DNA of 29,216 bases from a bacterium (GCA_028719205.1 JAQUKH010000032.1:1-29216), one strand, 5' to 3'. Counted from the stretch's first letter, positions 1 to 7,287 are shown. Program-made: numbers and translations. Notes: generated from the letters alone by a model not told the origin.

Positions 1-752
1 CGCGCCTGAACTTCTTCAAACGGAGTTCCTAATTGAAAAAATATCGCAAGAGGTAAACTCGCGACCGGTTTAAACAACGAAGACGGCAGGCTGTCCGTAA
101 AGCCTGTTGTAAATAAAACCGCCGCCGCGTCGCTTATCCCGCGTCCGAAAGCGATCAACACCGCGGTTAAAAGCCCGGGCAATGCCTGCCTGAAAATTAC
201 CTTTACGCCTGTCTCAAGTTTAGTCGCGCCCAGTGAAAGCGAGGCCTCTTCCAATTCTTTCGGTATCATTTTTAAGACCTCGTCCATACTTCTGACCATT
301 ATCGGCAAAACCACAAAACTTAAAGTAATAATTCCGGCCAGAAGTGACGCCCGAAGCCCGAAATAGATCATCAGAGTAAAGCCAAAGGCTCCATAAACGA
401 TTGAGGGAATTCCCCAGAGGATATCCAGAAAGAACCGGATCACAAACGCGAATCCTGACTTTTTATCCAGATATAGATTTAAATAAAACGCTAAAGGAAG
501 ACTAACTATAAGCGCTAAAAATGTCGAACCGAAACCCAGGATCAGGGATCCCAGGATCGCATTAAGGACTCCTCCCGCTTTTCCAATGTAATATCCGCCT
601 TCCGGAGTTTTTGTGATCATATCTAAATTTAACGCAGGAATGCCTTTAATAAATATTGTTGTTATTATGAATATTAAGCTTCCGACAACAATAAAAGTGG
701 AAAACATCATCAGGAATTTGAAAATTTTTTCTTCTATTATTCTTTTATTCAT
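1..752 (-). CDS. pstA: Phosphate-type ABC transporter permease PstA, C-terminus cut by the window edge
   Basis: Inner-membrane permease of a Pst-type oxyanion importer, pairing with PstC and an ATPase that would lie outside the window. The ATG at 752-750 begins MNKRIIEEKIF and the frame stays open for about 250 codons to base 1. A first membrane segment follows at residues 15-35. The cytoplasmic EAA loop reads EEASLSLGATKLETG, typical of PstA/PstC. Just after it, where classical PstA has RAIGETAPLL, this protein reads GRGISDAAAVLFTTG. It is the third transporter gene after pstS and pstC, separated from pstC by a palindromic element of about 80 bp. The family call is firm; phosphate as the substrate is less sure because this motif and the PstS pocket are both altered. 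Confidence 0.9.
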   Translation of the reverse strand, partial: MNKRIIEEKIFKFLMMFSTFIVVGSLIFIITTIFIKGIPALNLDMITKTPEGGYYIGKAGGVLNAILGSLILGFGSTFLALIVSLPLAFYLNLYLDKKSGFAFVIRFFLDILWGIPSIVYGAFGFTLMIYFGLRASLLAGIITLSFVVLPIMVRSMDEVLKMIPKELEEASLSLGATKLETGVKVIFRQALPGLLTAVLIAFGRGISDAAAVLFTTGFTDSLPSSLFKPVASLPLAIFFQLGTPFEEVQA

Positions 753-764
753 ATTAAATTCTTT

Positions 765-846
765 GTAGGGGCGAACCCATGTGTTCGCCCTCTGTTTTTA
801 TTTTGCCGCCATATACCATAGGGCAGACACATGGGTCTGCCCCTAC
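765..846. repeat. Palindromic repeat element between pstC and pstA
   Basis: Two 26-bp units, 765-790 and 821-846, lie in opposite orientation around a 30-bp centre. Each starts GTAGGGGC at its outer end, ends in GCCC at the inner end, and is itself palindromic around ACCCATGTGT. They differ by CGAA versus CAGA. A third unit is at 16734-16759. The stop codon of pstC (TAG, 845-843) is supplied by the outer end of one unit, so the element sits flush against the coding sequence. It resembles REP or MITE-type dispersed elements and has no ORF. As RNA it could fold and separate expression of pstC and pstA. Confidence 0.85.
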
Positions 847-1757
847 TCTTCTAATTTCAACAGAATACCCCATCCGATCATATTGAAAAATATTGTCATC
901 AACAATAATAAAAACGCCGCCAGAAGAACCGCGGAATCATACAAAGGAATTGACATCATCTCTCCATAGGTATTCGCGATAAACGCCGGCAGAGGATATG
1001 CCGTGTCAAAAATCGATCTTGGAAATCCCTGCATACTGCATCCCGCGACCATTAAAACCGCGATCGTTTCACCCACCGCGCGCGACATTCCTAAAATTAT
1101 TGCCGCGATAATCCCGGGGCGAACCCTTTTTAATACCACATATTTTACAGTCTCCCATTTCGTCGCGCCCAGAGACAAAGATGCCTCGCGCATTTCCAGA
1201 GGAACTGTTCTGATTATTTCTTCAACAATTGAGATGATTATCGGGAAAACCATTACGGCCAAAACAATTCCGCCTGACAGCGCGCTATAGCCCGTATAGT
1301 TCTCCGAAACAAACGGAAAGAACGGCAATTTTCCGCTTAGAAAAGGCATCAGATAATCCCGAACCAGTGGCACAATAACCACAACTCCCCAGACACCATA
1401 GATCACAGGAGAAATTCCGGCGAGAAGATCAATCAAAGGTTTAATAAATTCCCGGACGCGCCGTGGCGCGTATTCCGCGATATAAATACCGGTCAGGATA
1501 CTTAATGGCACTGTGATTAAAAGTGCTATTGATGTTATCCAAAAGGTGCCAAAGATAAAATTCAAAAGCCCGAATTTACCCTGAGTCGGATGCCAGCTTG
1601 TTGAGAACAATAGATCTTTCAGCGAGTTAATAACCAGGATCGGTTTAGACCTGTTATATAAACCAAAAATAATTAAAAAAACAAGGCTTAAGACCAACCC
1701 GGCCAAAAGCCCCATTATTTTTCTTGCTAATAAGTCTTTAAATTTTCTGGCATTCAT
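843..1757 (-). CDS. pstC: Phosphate-type ABC transporter permease PstC
   Basis: Permease subunit of the Pst-type importer, 304 residues, inner membrane. About six hydrophobic segments are visible, the first at residues 14-35 and the last near 270-295. The EAA loop reads MREASLSLGATKWETVKY, and it is followed by the family motif SRAVGETIAVLMVAG. Length is normal for the family. It starts 15 nt after the pstS stop, so the two are surely one operon. Its stop codon comes from an inserted palindromic repeat, which suggests the original 3' end may have been altered slightly. PstC and PstA would form the heterodimeric channel. Confidence 0.94.
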   Translation of the reverse strand: MNARKFKDLLARKIMGLLAGLVLSLVFLIIFGLYNRSKPILVINSLKDLLFSTSWHPTQGKFGLLNFIFGTFWITSIALLITVPLSILTGIYIAEYAPRRVREFIKPLIDLLAGISPVIYGVWGVVVIVPLVRDYLMPFLSGKLPFFPFVSENYTGYSALSGGIVLAVMVFPIIISIVEEIIRTVPLEMREASLSLGATKWETVKYVVLKRVRPGIIAAIILGMSRAVGETIAVLMVAGCSMQGFPRSIFDTAYPLPAFIANTYGEMMSIPLYDSAVLLAAFLLLLMTIFFNMIGWGILLKLEE

Positions 1758-1772
1758 CTTTATTCTCTTTTT

Positions 1773-2714
1773 TTATTCTATTTCCTTCAACACTTTTTCC
1801 CGTTCCGTCTTTGATATCGACAAACTTGTCCCCACTTCATCAACGATCTTCGTTCCTTCTTCAGAAAGTGTAAAATCTATAAATGCTTTTACTAATCCCT
1901 TTGGTTTCCCTTTAGTAAAAAAATAATTTTTACGCGTCGCCGGATACCTGCCTGAACGGATCGCCTTAACCGCGCCTTCACGGTCATTATATATTTCATC
2001 CGGATCCGCGATCCCGTTTTCATTTGAGTCGATCGGAACTAATTTTACCCCTTTGACCACTTTTCCATCCCTGGTAAATACATAACTAAAATTAGAATAT
2101 CCGATCCCGATCGGATCCCTTCTCGCGGCTTCAAGCAGGCCAGGGTCGCCGTAAACACCTACTCCCTTTAAATCTTCCTGCTTCCTGCCCAAATAATCAG
2201 CCCAACTTGCAGCAGCTCCACAAGCGTCAGAACGGGTGTAAACATGAATCGATTTACCTGTCTTCCCGCCTGTTACATCATCCCACTTAGTAATAATACC
2301 GGTAATATATATATCAGACCATTTCTTTTTATTTATTCCCTTTTTTAATAGATCTGGAAGCGCGGGATTTTTATCGCTGATCACTGAAAAAACCGCGTCG
2401 TGTAAAATATAAACCGGTAAAACACCTTTTTTTATTTCCGCCGGATCCGGTTCTCGAGATACCATTCCTATATCCACAAGCCCCGCGATAGCATCCGCCG
2501 CGCCTTTTCCTGCACCGCCGGCTGAAACATCGATTGAAACCTTTGGATTCAATTTCTTAAACGCCTCCGCCCATGCGACCGCTGTCGGATAGATCGCCCA
2601 TGCGCCTGATAATGTTATTGCGCCTTCCAATTCACTTGCAAGAACACTATTTGCCGCGCCTTTACCCGACAAAAATACAAAAATCAAAATTAATCCATAC
2701 ATAAAATTTTTCAT
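1773..2714 (-). CDS. pstS: PstS-like periplasmic oxyanion-binding protein (divergent ligand pocket)
   Basis: Solute-binding protein of the importer, 313 residues, exported through an N-terminal signal peptide (MKNFMYGLILIFVFLSGKG). A good ribosome site, AGGAG, lies upstream of the ATG. The PBP fold is recognisable: LSGAWAIYPTAVAWAEAF, SAGGAGKGAADAIAGLVDIGMVSRE, ITKWDDVTGGKTG, and a C-terminal GKPKGLVKAFIDFTLSEEG. Classical PstS uses Ser/Thr/Gly-rich loops (GSGT type) to hold phosphate. Here the equivalent hinge segment is TRSDACGAAASWADYLG and the first loop is GAW. The segment DSNENGIADPDE also looks like an EF-hand-like Ca site. I call a PstS subfamily member; the substrate could be phosphate or another oxyanion. 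It is first in the pstS-pstC-pstA order, behind an Rrf2 regulator gene. Confidence 0.85.
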   Translation of the reverse strand: MKNFMYGLILIFVFLSGKGAANSVLASELEGAITLSGAWAIYPTAVAWAEAFKKLNPKVSIDVSAGGAGKGAADAIAGLVDIGMVSREPDPAEIKKGVLPVYILHDAVFSVISDKNPALPDLLKKGINKKKWSDIYITGIITKWDDVTGGKTGKSIHVYTRSDACGAAASWADYLGRKQEDLKGVGVYGDPGLLEAARRDPIGIGYSNFSYVFTRDGKVVKGVKLVPIDSNENGIADPDEIYNDREGAVKAIRSGRYPATRKNYFFTKGKPKGLVKAFIDFTLSEEGTKIVDEVGTSLSISKTEREKVLKEIE

Positions 2715-2742
2715 TTTTTATTCTCCTGTTTTTTATAATACT

Positions 2743-2766
2743 ATACTTAGTCTATCAAATTAGTAT
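2743..2766. promoter_or_regulatory. Putative Rrf2 operator in front of pstS
   Basis: The plus strand reads ATACTTA, ten bases, then TTAGTAT, an imperfect inverted repeat (6 of 7 arm positions). The same arrangement, ATACTTA-N10-TTAGT, occurs at 3258-3281 in front of the Rrf2 gene. On the transcribed strand the site falls where a promoter for pstS would lie: a TTGATA-like element and a TATAAA-like element flank or overlap it. Binding there would be expected to repress. This is inferred from the shared motif and position only. Confidence 0.6.
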
Positions 2767-2785
2767 ATTTTGAATCGAAAAAAAT

Positions 2786-3241
2786 TTATATGTTATACAT
2801 CAGTGTTTCCAACCTGCGGTCTTTTTTGCCTTCTATTCTCTTACATACATCAGTTAAGGTAATATGATCTAAAATTTCTGATATCGCGTCTTTTACATCA
2901 ACCATAACACTCCTCAGTCCGCAAGTTGCCTCTTTCGAACATTGTACATGATCCGTAATACTGACACAGGCCAAAGGCGCAAGCGGGCCGTCGATCAAAC
3001 GAATAATTTCACCTAACTTTATCTTATCAGGCGACCGGTCTAATAAATATCCTCCGCCTTTACCTCTTTTACTCTGTAAAAAACCGGCATTTTTAAGGCT
3101 AAGCAATATTTGTTCTAAAAATTTTACAGGGATATCTTCGCTTTTTGCGATATCCTGGATCTGGGTTACCCCTTTACCATAATTTAATGCAAGATTTATT
3201 AATGCCCTTATTGCGTATTCACCTTTTTTTGAAATCTTCAT
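2786..3241 (-). CDS. Rrf2-family transcriptional regulator with three-cysteine cluster
   Basis: DNA-binding regulator of the Rrf2 family (IscR, NsrR, CymR relatives), 151 residues. The N-terminal winged helix starts MKISKKGEYAIRALINLAL and contains the recognition region IPVKFLEQILLSLKNAGFLQSKRG, followed by the wing GKGGGYLL. Cys92, Cys101 and Cys107 sit in the loop where Fe-S-binding members carry their cluster, followed by the typical CGLR. The regulator therefore probably senses redox or iron-sulfur status, or a sulfur metabolite. The gene lies 71 nt upstream of pstS in the same direction and has a consensus promoter overlapped by a putative autoregulatory site. Pst operons are usually under PhoB, so an Rrf2 neighbour is unusual. 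Confidence 0.93.
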   Translation of the reverse strand: MKISKKGEYAIRALINLALNYGKGVTQIQDIAKSEDIPVKFLEQILLSLKNAGFLQSKRGKGGGYLLDRSPDKIKLGEIIRLIDGPLAPLACVSITDHVQCSKEATCGLRSVMVDVKDAISEILDHITLTDVCKRIEGKKDRRLETLMYNI

Positions 3242-3257
3242 ATTTAGACCTAATTCT

Positions 3258-3281
3258 ATACTTATTCTATGTACTTAGTCG
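3258..3281. promoter_or_regulatory. Putative Rrf2 autoregulatory operator
   Basis: ATACTTA, ten bases, then TTAGTCG on the plus strand, matching the spacing and most bases of the site at 2743-2766. It overlaps the predicted transcription start just downstream of the -10 element (3283-3288). That is a normal repressor position and fits autoregulation by the adjacent Rrf2 protein. Confidence 0.6.
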
Positions 3282-3282
3282 T

Positions 3283-3310
3283 ATTATATCAAAGCTAAAA
3301 TATTTGTCAA
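3283..3310 (-). promoter_or_regulatory. Sigma70-type promoter of the Rrf2 gene
   Basis: On the minus strand a perfect TTGACA (3310-3305) and a perfect TATAAT (3288-3283) are separated by 16 bp. The predicted start is near 3276, about 35 nt before the ATG. Read-through into pstS-pstC-pstA is plausible because no terminator lies between them. Confidence 0.85.
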
Positions 3311-3322
3311 GCGTTATTTTAT

Positions 3323-3380
3323 AAAAAAAGGGCCCAATCTGCCAACAAAGTATTCACTTCGCAAACAGCTGAGCCCTTTT
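3323..3380 (-). terminator. Rho-independent terminator of the cold-shock gene
   Basis: On the minus strand AAAAGGGCTCA (3380-3370) pairs with TGGGCCCTTTT (3336-3326), with one G-T wobble, and a T run follows. The inner sequence CTGTTTGCGAAG / CTTTGTTGGCAG extends the stem further through wobbles. It lies directly after the csp stop codon and ahead of the Rrf2 promoter. Confidence 0.85.
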
Positions 3381-3390
3381 GTTTTTCAAA

Positions 3391-3591
3391 TTAGAGTTTT
3401 ACAACTTTTGTAGCCTGATTACCTTTAGGCCCTTTTTCAATTTCCAACTCTACTTCTTGTCCCTCTTCAAGGGATTTATAGCCTTCACCCTGAATTACGC
3501 TATGATGTACGAATACATCACTTCCTGATTCCGGAGTAATAAAGCCATAACCTTTTTGGCTTGAAAACCATTTTACTTTTCCTTTTACCAT
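3391..3591 (-). CDS. Cold-shock-domain RNA chaperone (CspA family)
   Basis: Small single-strand RNA/DNA-binding beta-barrel protein, 66 residues, full length for the family. RNP1 is seen as KGYGFI and RNP2 as VFVHHS, after the standard start [11 protein letters not shown]. The C-terminus [13 protein letters not shown] is typical. A strong ribosome site, GGAGG, lies nine bases before the ATG. The gene is transcribed from its own consensus promoter about 120 bp upstream, which gives a long structured leader, and is closed by a good terminator, so it is a single-gene unit. CspA-family proteins melt mRNA structure and act in cold adaptation or general growth; which role applies here cannot be told from sequence. 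Confidence 0.97.
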   Translation of the reverse strand: MVKGKVKWFSSQKGYGFITPESGSDVFVHHSVIQGEGYKSLEEGQEVELEIEKGPKGNQATKVVKL

Positions 3592-3641
3592 TTGTCAATA
3601 CCTCCTTCCTTAATAAATTTGCGGTAAATACAACAATAAAT

Positions 3642-3679
3642 AAAAAAACCGTTTGGCAAATATATCTTACCCAACGGTT
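3642..3679 (-). terminator. Terminator-like hairpin inside the csp leader (possible attenuator)
   Basis: On the minus strand AACCGTTGGG (3679-3670) pairs with CCAAACGGTT (3656-3647) with one mismatch, followed by seven T residues. It lies between the csp promoter and the csp ATG, so it would interrupt the csp transcript unless it is melted; it could also end the helicase transcript arriving from upstream. A partial duplicate of the 5' arm region (AACCGTGGTAAGATATA, 3709-3693) precedes it and could compete for the same 3' arm. Confidence 0.7.
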
Positions 3680-3713
3680 TAAATTGATTTACTATATCTT
3701 ACCACGGTTAAAA

Positions 3714-3741
3714 ATTATACTACAAAATTTTTGTTTGTCAA
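3714..3741 (-). promoter_or_regulatory. Sigma70-type promoter of the cold-shock gene
   Basis: Perfect TTGACA (3741-3736) and perfect TATAAT (3719-3714) on the minus strand, 16 bp apart. The -35 overlaps the stop codon of the helicase gene. The predicted start near 3707 gives csp a 5' leader of about 115 nt. Confidence 0.85.
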
Positions 3742-5063
3742 GATAAAAAACAAAATTTTTCTTTAAACCTGTTTATCCTTTCATCAAAGATAATATCGGT
3801 GTGGATCACAGGCCTCTTCAAAATGATCCCTTCAAGTTTGGTGCAGCGGCTCAAAGCGACATAAACCTGCCCATGCGTGAAAGCGCCGTGCCCCAGATCA
3901 ATGATCACATTATCAAAAGTCTGCCCCTGGCTTTTATGGATCGTAATTGCCCACGCCAGTTTTATCGGATACTGCTCAAAAGTTCCGATAACACGCCCTT
4001 CAATTTTATTTTTTTCCTTACTATATTCATATTCTATTTTTTCCCATGTTGTTTTGGGAACTTCAAAAACATTCTCATTTATCAGGACTTTTATACAATC
4101 AGCGGTCAGGCCCGCTATCTCGGCGATCGTACCGTTCACCCATCTTTTATCAGGGTCATTTTTCAGCAAGATCACCTGCGCGCCTTTTTTAAGTTTCAGG
4201 AAATATTCGGTGGGATATAATTTCTCGTTAAAATCACCGGTAACCGCCGCCTCATATTTATATTCCCCGGTTTGCAATTTAGAAAGTTTTATTTCATTAA
4301 TGGTGTTCGCGTGAACGTTTGTCGGCGTCAGGACCACGCAATGCCCGTTGTTATCTTCCGCTGTCCGCTTAACCCTTTTGTTCAGCAATTCCAAGTCCTC
4401 ATCGATCTGCTCATTATTCCGTATTTTGTTCAACAGATCAATAAAACCTGTTTCTTTCTGGCGGTAGATTCTTTCCAGTTCGAAATATTTAAACTTCATA
4501 TTTCTGAAAACTTCAGCGTCAAAAAAATACGGGCTTTCGTATTGCTGGCTCAGGATATGCATTACTTCTTTTTCCACAACCGGAGACAACTGGAAAAGAT
4601 CCCCAAAAAAGATCATCTGCACGCCGCCGAAAGGAAGATCCATCTCATTCCTGTTTATCCGCAGGGCATGATCAATACCGTCCATAAGATCCGCCCTCAC
4701 CATGGAAACCTCATCGATTATAACCGCGTCGATCATCCGGACAATATCGCTGTCGCGTCTTCTTCTGATGTTTTCCTTCTGGATCAGGCGTGACGGAAAT
4801 TTAAAAAAGGAATGTATTGTCTGCCCGCCGACATTTATCGCGGAAACACCGGTAGGCGCCAGCACCACAACATTCTTTGAGGTGTTTTCCCTAAAATATT
4901 TTAAGAGCGTGGATTTGCCGGTGCCCGCCTTGCCCGTAATAAAAATGCAATCTTCCGTATTTTCCATAACGGCAAAAACAAGATTAAATTCATCGTTAAA
5001 ATCCAGGCTGTCAGGTAAGGCGTTATTTTTGGAAGATTCTATTTTTTTCATTTTTATTATCAT
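3738..5063 (-). CDS. PIF1-like ATP-dependent DNA helicase
   Basis: Superfamily 1B helicase of the PIF1/RecD2-like group, 441 residues. Walker A is FITGKAGTGKSTLL near residue 42. Motif Ia follows as LAPTGVSAINVGGQTIHSFF, Walker B is VIIDEVSMV, and motif III is IFFGDLFQLSPV. The C-terminal region carries AWAITIHKSQGQTFD and QVYVALSRC, both diagnostic of PIF1. Such enzymes unwind 5'-to-3', for example G-quadruplexes and R-loops in eukaryotic members; bacterial roles are less clear. The start is uncertain: the ATG at 5063 has no clear ribosome site and ATG 5051 is an alternative four codons in. It lies 44 nt after tatC and may be co-transcribed with it. Confidence 0.92.
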   Translation of the reverse strand: MIIKMKKIESSKNNALPDSLDFNDEFNLVFAVMENTEDCIFITGKAGTGKSTLLKYFRENTSKNVVVLAPTGVSAINVGGQTIHSFFKFPSRLIQKENIRRRRDSDIVRMIDAVIIDEVSMVRADLMDGIDHALRINRNEMDLPFGGVQMIFFGDLFQLSPVVEKEVMHILSQQYESPYFFDAEVFRNMKFKYFELERIYRQKETGFIDLLNKIRNNEQIDEDLELLNKRVKRTAEDNNGHCVVLTPTNVHANTINEIKLSKLQTGEYKYEAAVTGDFNEKLYPTEYFLKLKKGAQVILLKNDPDKRWVNGTIAEIAGLTADCIKVLINENVFEVPKTTWEKIEYEYSKEKNKIEGRVIGTFEQYPIKLAWAITIHKSQGQTFDNVIIDLGHGAFTHGQVYVALSRCTKLEGIILKRPVIHTDIIFDERINRFKEKFCFLS

Positions 5064-5107
5064 ACACCATTAACATCGCGGTTTAAAGAAATATATTTTT
5101 TAACAGC

Positions 5108-5842
5108 TTATTTGGCAAAGATACGGGCCAAAAGTATTCCGATCTCATAAAGCGAATAAATCGGAATCCCCAATGAAAAAAGACTGATTATATCCGGCGG
5201 GGTGATGACTCCGGCGATAATGAAACTTACCAATAGCGCGTGTTTCCTTTTTTTGATCAGTGCAAATGTGGAAATGATCTTCATTTTGGCAAGAAAAAAG
5301 ATGAGTATCGGCCATTCAAAGACCAGCCCGAAAGTTAAACCGGTAGACAAAATAAAATCCAGATAACTATCCACGCTTAATTTTGGAGACAGCCTGATAT
5401 CGCTCCCGAATTTAAGCAGAAATTTTGTTATGAACGGAATACCTGTAAAAAATGAAAAAATTACGCCTGATATAAAAAAAATGCTTGATAAAAATACAAA
5501 CGGTAAAATAAATTTCTTCTCGCGCTCGTATAATCCCGGCGATATAAACATCCAGAGATGATAAAAAATCACCGGGCTCGCGAGAACTAATCCCGAAAAT
5601 AACGATATTTTAAAATATATGAGAAATCCCTCGTAAGGGCTGAAATACACAAGTTTTCCGGGAAGGCCTCCGGCATTTTTTATAATTCCAAGGATATTAT
5701 TGCTGAAAAAAGAAGAAAGGACCGCAAAAAAAATAATCACGCCTAAGGACCATAAAAGGCGTACGCGAAGCTCTAACAGATGATCATATACCGGAAGTTC
5801 TTTCCCATTTTTATTTTCGGTTTTCGAGGATAACAGCGGCAT
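5108..5842 (-). CDS. tatC: Twin-arginine translocase subunit TatC
   Basis: Core receptor of the Tat export pathway, 244 residues, with six membrane segments. The family signatures are clear: HLLELRVRLLWS near the N-terminus, YFSPYEGFLIYFKISLFSGLVLASPVIFYHLW split over the first periplasmic loop and TM2, then ISPGLYEREK, and GVITPPDIISLFSLGIPIYSLYEIG at the end. The start overlaps the 3' end of ispF by 32 nt, and AAAAAAGGCA upstream can serve as ribosome site. TatA/TatB is not in this window. Tat export of folded redox proteins would suit the cytochrome and iron-sulfur content nearby, but no Tat signal peptide was seen in them. Confidence 0.96.
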   Translation of the reverse strand: MPLLSSKTENKNGKELPVYDHLLELRVRLLWSLGVIIFFAVLSSFFSNNILGIIKNAGGLPGKLVYFSPYEGFLIYFKISLFSGLVLASPVIFYHLWMFISPGLYEREKKFILPFVFLSSIFFISGVIFSFFTGIPFITKFLLKFGSDIRLSPKLSVDSYLDFILSTGLTFGLVFEWPILIFFLAKMKIISTFALIKKRKHALLVSFIIAGVITPPDIISLFSLGIPIYSLYEIGILLARIFAK

Positions 5843-6287
5843 AACTAATTATTGCCTTTTTTTTGGGTGAAAAAAGACAGCCTTCAGAAGTAGTAGCCTT
5901 AACATTGATACTGTTCAAAGACAATTTTAGCACCTTACTGATATTCTTTTTCATTTCAGGAAAATAAAGCGCAAGTTTCGGCTGATCCGCGATAATGGCC
6001 GTATCAATATTAACGATCCTGTAATTCAATTTTATTATCTTTTTAAATACTTTTTCAAGTAAAACCAAACTTGAAATATTTTTATATTTATTGTCTGTAT
6101 TCGGGAAATGGATGCCGATATCGCCAAGCGCCGCCGCGCCCAAAAGCGCGTCGCAAACCGCGTGCGAAAGGACATCCGCGTCGGAATGGCCTGAAAGCCC
6201 CATAGCAAAAGGTATTTCCACCCCGCCCAGAATGAGCTTTCTTCCTTTTTTTAATTCATGAATATCGTAACCTAAACCTATTCTCAT
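5811..6287 (-). CDS. ispF: 2-C-methyl-D-erythritol 2,4-cyclodiphosphate synthase IspF
   Basis: Cytosolic enzyme of the MEP isoprenoid pathway, converting CDP-ME 2-phosphate to ME-cPP with release of CMP. It has 158 residues, the usual length. Metal ligands Asp8 and His10 are in GYDIHEL and His42 is in LSHAVCDALLGA. GHSDADVLSHA, the HFPNTD segment and the late KATTSEG motif are all present. It overlaps the start of tatC by 32 nt, so the two are coupled. The ribosome site is poor. The best match, GGTGA, lies within a short repeated sequence that fills the gap to hisG. No other MEP genes are in the window. Confidence 0.96.
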   Translation of the reverse strand: MRIGLGYDIHELKKGRKLILGGVEIPFAMGLSGHSDADVLSHAVCDALLGAAALGDIGIHFPNTDNKYKNISSLVLLEKVFKKIIKLNYRIVNIDTAIIADQPKLALYFPEMKKNISKVLKLSLNSINVKATTSEGCLFSPKKKAIISYAAVILENRK

Positions 6288-6289
6288 AA

Positions 6290-6371
6290 AAAAGTCACCA
6301 GTTTAAAAGTCACCAGTCAAAAAAAAATAATTTTTAATCTTCTATTCTCCTACCTTGTGACTTTGTGACTT
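6290..6371. repeat. Degenerate short repeat in the hisG-ispF gap
   Basis: AAAAGTCACCAGT occurs twice (6290-6302 and 6305-6317). A related inverted form, TTGTGACTT, occurs twice (6355-6363 and 6363-6371, sharing one base). The two pairs face each other around a TTTTTAATC-rich centre, so the stretch looks like a decayed palindromic element. One copy provides the only Shine-Dalgarno-like bases in front of ispF. Confidence 0.6.
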
Positions 6372-6383
6372 GCAACTTTGAAC

Positions 6384-7256
6384 TTACAGTATTATTTTAT
6401 TAAGCGGATACTCAACAATCCCTTCCGCTCCCGCCTTCTTAAGTTTCAAAATTAATTCCCGAGCTTCATGCTCATTAATAATGATCTCGATAGCTATCCA
6501 GCCTTTTTCTGTTAAAGGTGAAATAGTAGGCCTTTTTAATGCCGGAATAATTTTAAGTACTTCAGGAAGTTTTGCCTCAGGCAGGTTCATTTTTAATCCT
6601 GCCATCCCTTCCGCCATAAGCGCGCCTTTTAGAAGCGTAACAATATTCTCGATTTTCTGTTTTTTCCATGGGTCCTGCCATGCTTTTTTATTCGCGATTA
6701 CCCTTGTCGTGGATTCAAGAATAGTCTCAACGATCCGCAAATTATTCGCCCTCAGGGAATTCCCTGTCTCTGTTAATTCGGCGATCGCGTCAACCAATTT
6801 AGGGGGTTTTACCTCTGTCGCGCCCCATGAAAACTCAACCTCCGCCTTAACATTATTTCTTGCCAGGTATTGTTTAGTAACTTCAACAAGCTCAGTAGCA
6901 ATACGTTTTCCTTCCAGATCCTTAACCGATTTTATCGTGGAATCATTTGGGACTGCTAAAACTAATCGTACCGGGCGAAGCCCCTCTTTCGCGTAGATCA
7001 ATTCAGCCACTTCAACTACATCGGCTTTAGTTTCAGTGATCCAGTCTTTTCCGGTCAGGCCCATATCAAGAACTTCCTCTTCAATATACCGGGGAATCTC
7101 CTGCGCGCGTATTAAAATAGCCTCGATCTCTTTATCGTCAATAGTTGGAAAATATGACCGCTCAGGACAATTGATCTTAAATCCGGCATTTTTAAAGATC
7201 TCAAATGTTGAATTTTTCAGGCTCCCTGCCGGCAACCCTAATTTCAGTTTTTTCAT
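6384..7256 (-). CDS. hisG: ATP phosphoribosyltransferase HisG, long form
   Basis: First enzyme of histidine synthesis, joining ATP and PRPP. The 290 residues make it the long (HisG-L) form that works without HisZ. N-terminal catalytic lobes show [18 protein letters not shown] and the domain-II motif GLTGKDWI. The segment [12 protein letters not shown] follows, and the PRPP-binding region reads [21 protein letters not shown]. The C-terminal 75 residues ([18 protein letters not shown], then [18 protein letters not shown]) form the ACT-like regulatory domain that binds histidine. AAAGGGGAAGA gives a good ribosome site. It stands apart from any other his gene in the window, followed by ispF and tatC, so it is probably first in a mixed housekeeping operon. 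Confidence 0.96.
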   Translation of the reverse strand: MKKLKLGLPAGSLKNSTFEIFKNAGFKINCPERSYFPTIDDKEIEAILIRAQEIPRYIEEEVLDMGLTGKDWITETKADVVEVAELIYAKEGLRPVRLVLAVPNDSTIKSVKDLEGKRIATELVEVTKQYLARNNVKAEVEFSWGATEVKPPKLVDAIAELTETGNSLRANNLRIVETILESTTRVIANKKAWQDPWKKQKIENIVTLLKGALMAEGMAGLKMNLPEAKLPEVLKIIPALKRPTISPLTEKGWIAIEIIINEHEARELILKLKKAGAEGIVEYPLNKIIL

Positions 7257-7287
7257 TTCTTCCCCTTTCTCAATTTAATAATTACAG

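Noticed and set aside
3801-5073. Several long plus-strand open frames opposite the helicase gene
   Set aside because: They are antisense to a gene with clear helicase motifs and show no family features or ribosome sites.
5811-5842. ispF-tatC overlap as a frameshift or misassembly
   Set aside because: Both proteins have complete family ends (ispF reaches SYAAVILENRK; tatC starts before its HLLELR motif), so a real 32-nt overlap is the simpler reading.
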